NCBI GenBank assembly: GCA_903872565.1
Contig: CAIQLG010000482.1
Location: 1 to 34,917, forward strand
Length of the DNA stretch: 34,917 nucleotides
Source of the DNA: an uncultured Lentisphaerota bacterium
Lineage (GTDB): Bacteria > Verrucomicrobiota > Lentisphaeria > Victivallales > GWF2-50-93
Direction of reading: 5' to 3'
Below, piece by piece: positions 8,550 to 18,300 of the stretch. Every line of letters begins with the position of its first letter. Position 1 is the stretch's first letter. The notes beneath the pieces were generated by a model. That model searched no databases and was not told the origin of the DNA. It worked only from the letters and a program-made list of their open reading frames with translations. Made by a program: the position numbers and the translations under genes.

Positions 8550-8602
8550 TGTTGCCGCCTCCATACTGTAGGCGTTTCACGTCCAACATGGCCGTGGCTA
8601 CA
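8550..8602 (+). repeat. Three-way-junction palindromic element, copy B (degenerate)
   Basis: TGTTGC (8550-8555) and GCTACA (8597-8602) are the outer arms. The first inner hairpin has decayed to CGCCT-AGGCG around a nine-base loop. The second is CACGTCCA-ACA-TGGCCGTG. It lies in the 219-base gap between the clostripain and beta-lactamase-fold genes. Nothing else is seen in that gap. Confidence 0.8.
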
Positions 8603-8702
8603 ACAGATTCAGTTGCAACATCATGTGATTTGCCACCATTTTACAACTTAAAATAAATCCGACATAGTAATGCGAACCACACCCGAAAGCTGGCGGCTCA
8701 TC

Positions 8703-10679
8703 TTATTGGAGTCCAATTTGAAACGTGTCGCTGGCCTTGCCCATGAACCCGATATAGTCGCCAGCCTCGACACTCACAGGCGTAGCACCGTTGAACAAGC
8801 TATCGTAACGCCTGGTAAAGCCGCTGGTTAAAATAATGATGCGACTGCCGGCCGGCGGAGCACAGCCGAATGCGGCTGCACTGCCGACGCTGCGCCATTC
8901 ATTATCCCCCAGGCTGCCAATGGTGACGGTATCGCCATGGACGGCCAACTGGATAGTCTTGGCATCGGAAAAGCGGAAATTACCATACTTGAGCCGGGTT
9001 TCGCCGTTCGAGGAAAGCAGTGATATCCCCAATATGTCTCTGCCGTGGGAAACGCACATCCCTGCGGCTTCTGCGGACTGGAGGCGGCACAGCATGTAAG
9101 TCCCCATGGCTTTTAAGTACACGTAGCCTGGCAGTTCCGATATCGTTCCGGTTTGAGAAGGAAAAAGGCAGAAGTCGTACGCCGATCCGTTGCGGTACAG
9201 CCATTTCCGGTCGGCGAATGCCTCGCCGCTCCATTCGGCTGCGCTGGTGGCGATGCCTTCGGCAAACACATAGCCGGCATCGTACTTATATCCCAAGATG
9301 TAGTTGGTGGTTCCCTGGCTGACGGGTTTCAGCTTCAATGCCGCCTGGTAGAAACAACCGTCGGTATTGTATTGCAGCGCATACTTCTGAGTGAACACGC
9401 CATCGGCAAACGACTTCACGATCATCTGGCTGGTGGCTACGTCGAATTCGATCTTGAAAATCTCCGACCCCGTGGCGTAATAGCCGGCGTACGCCAGCAG
9501 CTCTTCCGGGATGGTCCCGCGGGTCGGTGCCACTGCAGCCGCGGTGGTTCCAGTGACAATACCGCGTTCCTTCAGCAGCGCCTGGGTGATTTCGTCAATG
9601 GCATTCCCAACATCGACGCCTTCGCCGGCGAAGATAAGCGCGACCGACAGTTGATGCGCCGGAATCGCATGGAGTTGCGAGGAGAACTGCTGCGTGCCGC
9701 CGTTCTTGGCGAGAATAGTGACACCCTCGTCGGCAAATCTTTTGGCCGACACGGAATCCCAGCCGAGCCCGCAGTTGAACCCCGGGAGGACGCCCAGAGC
9801 GGTATCGGCCCCGTACTGGGCTTTCATGTACTCCGCAAGCGAGCCGTCCGAAAACAGCCGGTTGCGGTAAAGGACGTTTGCATAGCGGCAAAGATCTTCA
9901 GCCGTGGCGGTGATGCCGCCGGATCCCATCACGCTGACGTATTCGACCGGCTTCGGTAACCCGGTCGACGTATTGTACACCAGCGCGATGTTTGTGTTGC
10001 CATCCTTGAAGAAACACGAGGAGTTCTTCATATGCATCGGCTTGAAAATCCTTTTGTTCAGAAAGGCCGCGTAACTCTTGCCGGTGATTTTCTCGATCAG
10101 ACCCTCTGCAACCGTGAAACCGTCATTGCAGTATACACTGATGGTGCCGGGCTGATGCTTGATCCCCTCGGCGGCAAGAAATTCTAACGTCTCGGCAACA
10201 TAGCTGGGATTCTTCTGTGATCCAAATGCGTCTTTGCCATTGGTGCCGGGCAGCCCCGACGTATGGTTGAGCAGCATACGCACTGTGATCTCACGGTAGC
10301 GTTCGTCCGAGGCTGCGAACTCCGGCAGATATGTGGTGACCGGTTGATCCAAGTTCACCAGGCCATCGTCGACGAGCAGTAGAACCGCAGCCGCAGTGAA
10401 AATCTTGCTGATCGAGCCAATGTTGAACTGCGTGTTCTTCCGGACTGGCAGCGAGTCTTCGCGGTTTCGCATGCCAAAGCCCTCCGAATAGATGATCCGG
10501 TTCTTGTGCATGATGGCGATGGTCGCCGATGAGGCGGCGCCGGAGGAAAGCCGCTTCCAAATCTCCCGCCGGGCGGTCTGAACCGTTTCCGGAATCTCCG
10601 ATTTGGCGGCCATGGCCGAGGCACATCCGGTTTGAACAACAAGCAACAGCGCTACCGCCCAGCGAAACATCTGACTCAT
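8703..10679 (-). CDS. Beta-lactamase-fold serine hydrolase, lipoprotein (class C/penicillin-binding-like)
   Basis: A 658-residue predicted lipoprotein: hydrophobic leader, lipobox VQTGC with Cys19. The catalytic domain has SxxK (Ser89-Ile-Ser-Lys92 in FNIGSISKIF), HTSGLPG near 139, YxN (Tyr183-Cys-Asn185) and a KNGG triad-like motif later. These are the marks of the class C beta-lactamase/D-aminopeptidase/esterase superfamily. About 300 C-terminal residues form an extra beta-rich region of the kind seen in large serine hydrolases of this type. Substrate could be a peptidoglycan-derived peptide, an ester or a D-amino-acid peptide; resistance function should not be assumed. GGAGAG eight bases before the ATG supports the start. 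GC content looks higher than in its neighbours, so recent transfer is possible. Confidence 0.9.
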   Translation of the reverse strand: MSQMFRWAVALLLVVQTGCASAMAAKSEIPETVQTARREIWKRLSSGAASSATIAIMHKNRIIYSEGFGMRNREDSLPVRKNTQFNIGSISKIFTAAAVLLLVDDGLVNLDQPVTTYLPEFAASDERYREITVRMLLNHTSGLPGTNGKDAFGSQKNPSYVAETLEFLAAEGIKHQPGTISVYCNDGFTVAEGLIEKITGKSYAAFLNKRIFKPMHMKNSSCFFKDGNTNIALVYNTSTGLPKPVEYVSVMGSGGITATAEDLCRYANVLYRNRLFSDGSLAEYMKAQYGADTALGVLPGFNCGLGWDSVSAKRFADEGVTILAKNGGTQQFSSQLHAIPAHQLSVALIFAGEGVDVGNAIDEITQALLKERGIVTGTTAAAVAPTRGTIPEELLAYAGYYATGSEIFKIEFDVATSQMIVKSFADGVFTQKYALQYNTDGCFYQAALKLKPVSQGTTNYILGYKYDAGYVFAEGIATSAAEWSGEAFADRKWLYRNGSAYDFCLFPSQTGTISELPGYVYLKAMGTYMLCRLQSAEAAGMCVSHGRDILGISLLSSNGETRLKYGNFRFSDAKTIQLAVHGDTVTIGSLGDNEWRSVGSAAAFGCAPPAGSRIIILTSGFTRRYDSLFNGATPVSVEAGDYIGFMGKASDTFQIGLQ

Positions 10680-10802
10680 GATTGACTCTCCATTTTTCGT
10701 TTTTCTGTTTGAAATATATGACTAATAGGGAATTTTATTTCCCCCATTTGCTTATACCAAGTTGCAATCAAAAGACAAGGCGATAGGTGCCGTGAAAACT
10801 AC

Positions 10803-10884
10803 TGTAGCCGCCCCCATGTTGGGGGCGAACACGGCCAACATCCTACTATGCCAAGGCTTCGTAGGACAGGTGGCCGTGGCTACA
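10803..10884 (+). repeat. Three-way-junction palindromic element, copy C, with nested hairpin module
   Basis: Outer arms are TGTAGC and GCTACA. The first inner hairpin is CGCCCCCA-TGT-TGGGGGCG. The second (CACGGCCA...TGGCCGTG) has a 29-base module at 10842-10870 in its loop; the module has its own stem CCTAC/GTAGG and ends in ACAGG. It differs from copy D at only two of 82 positions. Confidence 0.92.
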
Positions 10885-10905
10885 AAAAATCCACACATAT
10901 TATTA

Positions 10906-11100
10906 CTAGTCCACTGATTGCAAATTATTATTCTGTTCTACCAGTTTGAACTGCCATCCTAATGTTTTACCTGCCTATATGTGGAAAGTTTCATCATCTT
11001 GGCTTACAATAACATCCCGTCGCCAGTTTTCAATGAATCCTGTCACTGCCACAAAGTCAAGGTCGCCAATTATATTCAGATTCACTGTAGCCGCCCCCAT
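10906..11100 (-). pseudogene. Coding remnant between two palindromic elements
   Basis: One minus-strand frame reads like protein from inside copy D (ATG at 11098-11100), through NIIGDLDFVAVTGF and ENWRRDVIVSQDDETFHI, to a TAG at 10975-10977. It continues in the same frame as AGKTLGWQFKLVEQNNNLQS to a second TAG at 10906-10908. The composition and unbroken frame on both sides of the amber suggest a decayed 3' end of a gene, cut at its 5' side by element D. I do not recognise the protein. A chance open frame cannot be excluded at this length. Confidence 0.4.
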
Positions 11101-11167
11101 GTTGGTGGCGAACACGGCCAACATCCTACTATGCTAAGGCTTCGTAGGACAGGTGGCCGTGGCTACA
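11086..11167 (+). repeat. Three-way-junction palindromic element, copy D, with nested hairpin module
   Basis: Same structure as copy C with the module at the same place in the second hairpin. One of its two differences (G to T in the first hairpin's right arm) breaks a base pair. The other (C to T) lies in the module interior. Its left edge touches the coding remnant. Confidence 0.92.
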
Positions 11168-11252
11168 ACATAAAAAGTCAAAACATTTGTCAATTTAATT
11201 ATGCGATTATTAGTATTTATTCGAAGAGCTGGAAGATCTTAAAATAGAATTC

Positions 11253-12356
11253 TTATCTCTGATATATCGGGAGTTGGTGGTATGTTACGCTGAGAGCGAG
11301 CACCGCCATGGCTGTCGCGTAGCAAGGCCCCGGCTGTGTCTCGTGCTGTCCCACTGGCGGCCAGGAACCATCCTCCTTCTGAAGTTTGAGCAACGTCTCA
11401 TATATTTTCGGGCCAAATTTTTCCCATTGCTCCTCCCCGAGCTGAAACATCCCTTGCGACAGGTAATAGTGGGTATAGTAGAAGAATGGTATTCCGCCAG
11501 TCTTCAGCGCATCATATTTTTGCGAGATATATTCACCAGCCTTGAGAGTGGAATCCTCGCGATGATGACCACAAAGTTCAAGGCAGAGAAGCGCCACGCC
11601 GGTCTGCGGAAGACTCGATCCCCCGCCGGGCTGGTATCCGAAACCTCCATCCTGCGCACGGCATTTCATGATGAAGCCCACCGCATCCTGGATCGCCTCT
11701 TTCGGCACTGGGGCACCATTGTTGCGGGCGGAACGCAAAGCCATCAGCGCCCATCCGGAATGCGACAGATCACTGTCTCCGCTCTTGGTCTCATACCTCC
11801 AGCCTCCACGATGGGCTTCGGACTTCGGAACTCGTTGGGCATCAATGATTATCTTCAATGCCTTGCCAAGGGCGACATCCACTCTCTTCTGGCGTTCCGG
11901 AGTGAGCATACCCGACACTTCCGAGAGCATGAGCGTAGAAATGTTATGGCTGTACATCTGTCCCCCGCCTTTTCCTATCAGCGAGCCATCGGCACTCTGT
12001 GACAGCAGGACAAAGTCAATCCCCTTGTCAATGACATCCCCAAAGGGAGCGAGACTGGGATTGTAACCCCGCGCCAGAAATGACATCACGCACAGCGAAG
12101 TGATGGCGGTATTATTGGGCATCCCTCCTGGGAACGAACCGTCCGGAAGCTGGGACTTGGCAAGAAAAGATAACGCCTTGTCTATCGAATCATCGAATGA
12201 CTTCTGATACATAATATCCTGGGTTACAGGGGTTACAGGATCTTCAGCAATAACTCCATTGACTGATATGCAGGATACTGCACAGATCAGAAAAAGTTTA
12301 ATAATAAAGGTTGAATTCATTTGAACACCCAATATCCAACACTCAATATAATTCAT
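11253..12356 (-). CDS. Exported alpha/alpha-toroid protein (prenyltransferase/squalene-oxidase repeat type)
   Basis: A 367-residue protein with an N-terminal signal (LFLICAVSCISVNGVIA). Repeats of the terpene-cyclase/prenyltransferase barrel follow: QLPDGSFPGGMPNNTAITSL, SADGSLIGKGG, a GGWRYE segment, QDGGFGYQPGGGSSLPQTGVALLCL and KEDGSWPPVGQHETQPGPCYATA. The acidic DxDD cyclase motif is not seen, so I infer a structural or binding role in the periplasm and not terpene cyclisation. The ATG at 12354-12356 overlaps the TGA of the giant gene (ATGA), which favours this start. An ATG twelve codons later gives a more conventional signal peptide and is a fair alternative. It is the last gene of the long operon; homologous toroid proteins often accompany MoxR/VWA clusters in PVC bacteria. 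Confidence 0.85.
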   Translation of the reverse strand: MNYIECWILGVQMNSTFIIKLFLICAVSCISVNGVIAEDPVTPVTQDIMYQKSFDDSIDKALSFLAKSQLPDGSFPGGMPNNTAITSLCVMSFLARGYNPSLAPFGDVIDKGIDFVLLSQSADGSLIGKGGGQMYSHNISTLMLSEVSGMLTPERQKRVDVALGKALKIIIDAQRVPKSEAHRGGWRYETKSGDSDLSHSGWALMALRSARNNGAPVPKEAIQDAVGFIMKCRAQDGGFGYQPGGGSSLPQTGVALLCLELCGHHREDSTLKAGEYISQKYDALKTGGIPFFYYTHYYLSQGMFQLGEEQWEKFGPKIYETLLKLQKEDGSWPPVGQHETQPGPCYATAMAVLALSVTYHQLPIYQR

Positions 12357-15300
12357 TGTTTTTTCTCCATCCCAAGCTTTGATAATTCTTCAAAATAACG
12401 TTTTATGATGTCCCTGTATTCTTCCGGCCCTTCATTCGATGACGACTGGAGTATTTCGCTCCGCAGACTTGCCGGAAGCCTGAGCCAGTCGTTATAAGTG
12501 AGTTTCAAACGTTTTCCTATTTGTTCAAATCCCTGAGGAGCCTCTCCTGTCGCCGAGATGACTCGTTTCCCATCAGCCTGTAATGCGGACATCTTTCCGG
12601 GAGTGGGGTTGGCACCGGCTTTTGCCGCCTCGTTCATGGCGTTCCGGGCCACAGATTTCAGCGCCTCCGTCGAGCGGATGGCGTCAATCGCATTTTGTTC
12701 CAGATCAAGAGAAGCCTTTCTTGCAAGTCCCGATGCCATAGTAAGATCTGGACTTGTCTCCTGGACTATTTGGGGATTGGAATTCGCAGATATTTTGTCA
12801 ATCTCATCCTGGACTTCGGCCATTTTTGTGGCGGCCTGTTCGAGAGATTTAGAGGAATTTGCCAGCGCCTGGAGGGTCTCTCCGGGAATTTTCCCCGGAA
12901 ATGATTTGTCCTGTTTCGCTTGCGCGGCCTCTTCTGCCATTTTCGCGATTGACTTGCTGGCGTTGTCGGAATTCTGGTGCGCATTCTGCAGATCATTTTC
13001 ACCCCCGGCCGCAGTCTGCCTGCTCTTCTCCGGCATATCGAGTTCCTTGGCGCTTTTCTCGAATGCCTTGGCTTCTTTCACAAGACTCTCCGCACGAGTT
13101 CCAAGATTGTCCTGCCACGCGGCAAGATGATCAAGCGGCCTGTTTCCGACGAGCGCGGCGATTTCCTTTCGGATCATCTCCTCCTCTTCCTCGGCTTTTT
13201 TGGCGCGCATTGCAAGACCGGAAATAGGGGAATTTCTTTTCTCATTGTCATCCTTTCCCGCAAGCCGAGATGCGGCTTCGGCCTCGAGCCCTTTTGCAAG
13301 TTCACCCAGGTTTCTGGCGGCTTCGGTCGCATTGGCTGCGGCCAAGGGAAGATCCGACTTGCGTAGGGAGTCTTTCGCCTTTTTCACCGAATCCCTCGCC
13401 TGTTCCGCTGACTTGCCAGAGGGAGGAGATTCTTTCGCGACAATCGCGGCAATGTTCCTCGCCTCTTCGGAGAGGGCATCCTGCCGTCTTTCAATCTCGG
13501 CCGTCTGCCCGCGCATATTGGCATCTGCGGCGGCCTTCTTTTCTTTCATAAGCTTCATCGTCTTGTCATTCAATGACCTCTGTGCCTCTGCAAGCTCGCC
13601 TACAATCTCCTGGCGCGCCGATAGTTCCTCGGTTTCGAACTGTGACAGCAAGCTGTCTGCAATTTTCGACTGCTGAGCGGCTTCAAGCGATTTCCGTATT
13701 CCTTCGGCAGACTGCATTACCGCATTGGGCCGATTCGTGTTTTTTGACGCCGCATCGGAATACTGCCTGGCCTGATCCGCAGCCTGCTTCGCGGCATCGG
13801 CGGCCTTTCCGGCTTCCTCTAGAGCGAGTTTCGCCATCGCCTCATCACGACGGGCTGAAGCTACTTTATCACCTATCTCGGCGGCAAGCCTATCCCGGGA
13901 ATTTTTCTCCGCATCTTTCTGGAACTTCTCCATCGCTCCGATGTTCTTGGAAGTCTCTCCGAGGGACTTTTCCGCCTTCGCAACCGCATCATTGACGGCC
14001 TTCGCGGTTTCCGCCGCCTTTTCGGACTGTGACATTGCATTGCGGGCAGGCTCGGAATGATAGTCTCCGGATTTCCCGCCTATCTTAGCCAAGTCAGATG
14101 CCATCTTCGCGGCTGATTCCGCCATTTTAGCGGCATGGTCTGCAAGAATTGCATTCTCCTCCGCGTCGCGTGTTTTCTTCGCTGCCTCTTCAAGTTGCGC
14201 TCCCTTTTCGGCAGGTGACGCAGCAGGATTGAAGCTGGATTCGAGAGCTGAAACATCCTTCGCCAGATTCTGCGCATCGTGGGCTTCCTCTTCAGATTTC
14301 GCTGATGCCTCCAGTGCCTTTTGCGCAAATCCCTTCAGCAGTGCCGTTTTTTCCGTGGCGAGCGCCGCGGCCGCCTTGTCAGCTTTCTTTCCGGCATCCT
14401 TAGAGACACGTTCGAACTTGCTGATCTCGCCCAGGGCGGCCTTCTCGGCAGCTTTGCCCTCTTCCGCCGCAGACGCTGCAAGCTCGCCGGACTTTTTCGC
14501 CTTGGCGGACATCTCCTTCAAGGCGTCACGCGGGGAATCGGACTGCTTCCAAGGATTTTTTCCTCCTTCTTTCTCCAGGCGTGCCGCAAGTTCCCCAAGC
14601 TTAGCTGAAGCACCATTTTGATGGCGAGCCGCCTCATCAAGCTTGTTGTCAGATATCTGTTCCGCAGCATTCTTCATGGTTTCACCAACTGGTGCCGTGA
14701 GATCATTTGATTTTGCGAATTCCGCAGCCAAGGCCTGTTGATCGGACAGCTCTCCCAGACGTTCCTCAAGATCCTGCGGCTGGGAAATTTTGCCAAGATT
14801 TTCTGCAAGACGAGCCTGTTCATCGGCAAGCCTGTGCGCCTCTTCGGCTATACGCCCGGCCTCGTTGAGAACCGCCGAATCCTTCCTGGGTTGCGGAGGA
14901 GGTTTCTCTCCTGCAAGTTCGGCCATTTTCGCGGCGGCCTGCCCGAGAGATTTCGATGAGGATGCCAGCGCCTGTGTGGTTTCTATAGGAAGTTTTTCGG
15001 AAAATGTTTTCTCCGGATTCTGTCTCACCTGCGCATCATCGACGGCCATCTTCGCGATTGACTTCCCGGCGTTGTCGGAATTCTGATGTGCACTCTGCAG
15101 ACTTTGTTCTCCTTCAGCCGCAAGCTGTTGGTTTTCCTGTGTGAGATTGAGTTCCTTGGTTCCTTTCTTAAGCAATTCCGCATCCTTTCTAAGTTCCTCG
15201 GCCCGCTTTTTGATGTTGTCCTGCCAGGCTCCAAGCTGATCAAGCGGCTTGTTCCCGGCAAGCGTTGAGACCTCATTCATAAGTCTCATAGTTTTGTCAT

Positions 15301-18300
15301 TCAAGGACTTCTGAGCCTTCGCAAGTTCGCCGACAATTTCCTGCCGCGCCGAACGTTCATCGGAGGCGAACTGGGACAGCAGGCTATCTGCAATTTTCGA
15401 CTGCTGATCGGCTTCGGCGGATTTGCGCATGGATTCGATTGCGCGTCCGGCGGCATTCTGCCTGTTCTGATTATTTGATGCGGATTTTGCGGCCTCGGCA
15501 GCCTGATCTCCCGCCTGCTTCGCGGCGGCGGCGGCTTTACGCGCCTCTTCGAGATCGTGTTTCGCCATCGCCTCTCCGCGACGGGCCGAAGTTATTTTCC
15601 CACCTATCTCGGAGGCAAGCTCATCCTGCAAATTTTTCTCCGCATCCTTCCGGAAATTTTCCATCGCCACGATGTCCTTGGAAGTCTCTCCGAGGGACTT
15701 TTCCGCCTTTGCGATGGCATCATTCGCGGCCTTCGCTGTTTCCGCCGCCTTTCCGGACTGTGACACTGCATTGCGGACAGGTTCTGAGTGATAGTCTCCT
15801 GAATTCCCGCCGTCCTTCGCCAAATCCGACGCAATCTTTGCGGCTGACTCGGCAAGCTTGGCTGCGGAATCGGCAAGAATAGCCTTCTGCTCCGCGTCGC
15901 GTGTTTTCAGCTCCGCCTGTTCAAGCAGTACTCCTTTTTCATCAGGTGACGCACCAGGATTGAAGCGAGACTTGGCATCGGAAGTTTCCTTCGCCAGCTT
16001 CTGCACATCGCCTGCGTTCTGTTCAGATTTCGCCGATGCTTCCTTGGTCTTAAGTGCAAGATCCTTGAGCAACGCCATCTTTTCGGCGGCGACAGCCGCA
16101 ACTGTCTTGTCAGGATTTTTTGCGGCATCCCTGGATGCAAGTTCGAATTTTTCGAGCGCTGCCTGGACGGCCTTCTCGGCGGCCTTCGCTTTTTCCGCAG
16201 CAGACGCAGCAAGCTCGCCGGACTTGTTTGCCTTGGCGGACATCTCCTTCAGGTCATTACGCAGGGAATCGGACCTTTTCCATGAATCTTTTTCACCTTC
16301 TTTCTCCATACGATCCACAGCTTCTCCGAGAGTTGCCGAAGCATCATTTTGATGACGGGCGGCCTCGTCAAACTTGTTGTCCGATATCAGTTCCGCTGCG
16401 TTCTTCATCGCCTCGCTGGCGGGAGCGGTAAGATTGTTGGATTTTGCGAATTCCGCAGCCGAAGCCTGCTGTTTCGCAAGCTCCACCATATGTTTTCTGA
16501 TATTCTGCAACTGAGGAATTTTGCCGAGATCTTCGGCAAGACTGGACTCTTCATCGGCAAGTTTGCGCGCCACGTCGGATATCCGCCCTGCCTCGTTGAA
16601 AATCGCCGAATTATCACTTTGTCTTGGAATATCTTTCTCTCCCGCCAGTTCGTCCATCTTTGCAGCCGCCTGCTCGAATGATTTAGAGGAGGTCGCCTGC
16701 GCCTGCATTGCCTCTGCCGGAAGTTTTTCATTGAATGATTTCACGGGTGTCTGCTTCGCTTTCACAGCCTCCTCTGTCATTTTAGCGATTGACTTTCCTG
16801 CATTGTCGGAATTCTGGGTTCCATTCTGTAGATTTTGTTCTCCCTCCGTCACGAGTTGTTGTGTTTTCTGCGGCATGCCGAGTTCCCTGGCGCTCGTCTT
16901 TAATGATTCGGCCTCCTTTTTAAGTTCTACTGCCCGCCGTTCAATGTTGTTTTGCCAGGCGGCAAGCTGATCAAGAGGGCTTCCATCAGCAAGAGCAGAG
17001 ATCTCATTTCGGATCATCTCCTGCTCATCCGTGACTTTTCTGGCACGCATGGCCAGACTGGAAACAGGAGAACCAGGCTTCTCCTTGGCATCATTCCCCG
17101 CAAGCCGCGATGCGGCTTCGGCCTCGAGCCCATCTGCCAATTCGTCCAGGCTCTTGGTGGCTTCGGTCGCATTTCCGGCCGCCGAAGGAAGATCTGAATT
17201 GCGCAGTGAGTCTTTAGTTTTTAGAGCCGAATCCTTTGCCTGTTCAGCGGATTTGCCTGAAGGAGGTGATTCTTTCGCGACAAGCGCGGCAATGTCTTTA
17301 GCCTCTTCCGCCAGTGCCGCCTGCCGTTTCTCAAGCTCGGTGGTCTGATCGCGTTTCCGCGCATCTGTAACGGCTTCCTTCTCATTCATAAGTTCTATAG
17401 TTTTATCATTCAACAAGTTCTGCTCCTTTGCAAGTTCGCCTACGATCTCCTGCCGGGCAGATCGTTCATCCGAAGCAAGTTCGGACAGAAGGCTTTCCGC
17501 AAGTTTCGACTGCTGGCCGGACTCAAGAGATTTCCGGATTGATTCAAGGGCGCGTCCGGCGGCATTCCGCCCGTTCTGATCCTTCGATGCGGATTTCGCG
17601 CCCTCTGTGGCCTGATCCGCAGCCTGCTTTGCGGAGTTGGCGGCGTTGCGAGCTCCGTCGAGAGCGTGTTTCGCCATCGCCTCCTCGCGACGGGCGGATG
17701 CAATTTTCTCGCCGATCCTTGCGGCAAGTTCCTTCTGCAGATTCTTCTCGGCATCCTTCCGGAAATTTTCCATCGCCACGATATTCTTGGAAGCTTCCTC
17801 GAGGGATTTCGCGGACTTGGCGGCGGCATCATTGACGGACTTCGCCGCTTCAGCCGCCTTTTCGGACTGCGACAAGGCGTTGCGGACTGGCTCGGAATGA
17901 TAGTTCCCGGACTTTCCATTGCCCTTCGCCAAATTCGATGCCATCTTCGCCGCTGAATCGGCCATTTTGGCATCATGAACTGCAAGAATTGCCTTCTGTT
18001 CCGCGTCGCGCGCCTTCTGCTCCGCCTGGTCTAGGAGCGCTCCCTTTTCGGCAGGTGAGGCACCAGGATTGAAACGGGATTCTGCGGCGGAAGCCTCCTT
18101 CCCCAAATTCTGCGCTTCGCGTGCATTTTGCTCCGATTTTGCCGAAGCCTCCTTTGACTTTTGCACAATATCCTTGAGCAATGTCATCTTTTCGGCGGCG
18201 AGGGCTGCAACCGTCTTATCGGGCTTTTTCCCGGCATCCTTCGTGGCAAGCTCGTATTTTTCGAGTTCCGCCTGCGCGGCCTTTTCGGCGCCCTTCGCCT

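Larger units (their letters stand above)
10680..11252. other. 573-base gene-free stretch
   Basis: Holds the 5' flank of the serine hydrolase gene, two near-identical palindromic elements (10803-10884 and 11086-11167) and, between them, a coding remnant on the minus strand. A small GGGAA/TTCCC inverted repeat is near 10728-10743. Plus-strand frames of 60-90 codons here run through the elements and look spurious. Confidence 0.7.

Noticed and set aside
8703-10679. An antibiotic-resistance beta-lactamase
   Set aside because: The fold and catalytic motifs are shared by esterases and D-peptidases; length and lipobox differ from dedicated AmpC enzymes.
10946-11247. Plus-strand frames across the gene-free stretch
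   Set aside because: They translate the palindromic element itself and have no ribosome site; the minus-strand remnant is more protein-like.
11253-12356. A terpene or hopanoid cyclase
   Set aside because: Repeat motifs fit the toroid fold, but the DxDD catalytic motif is missing and the protein is exported and too short.
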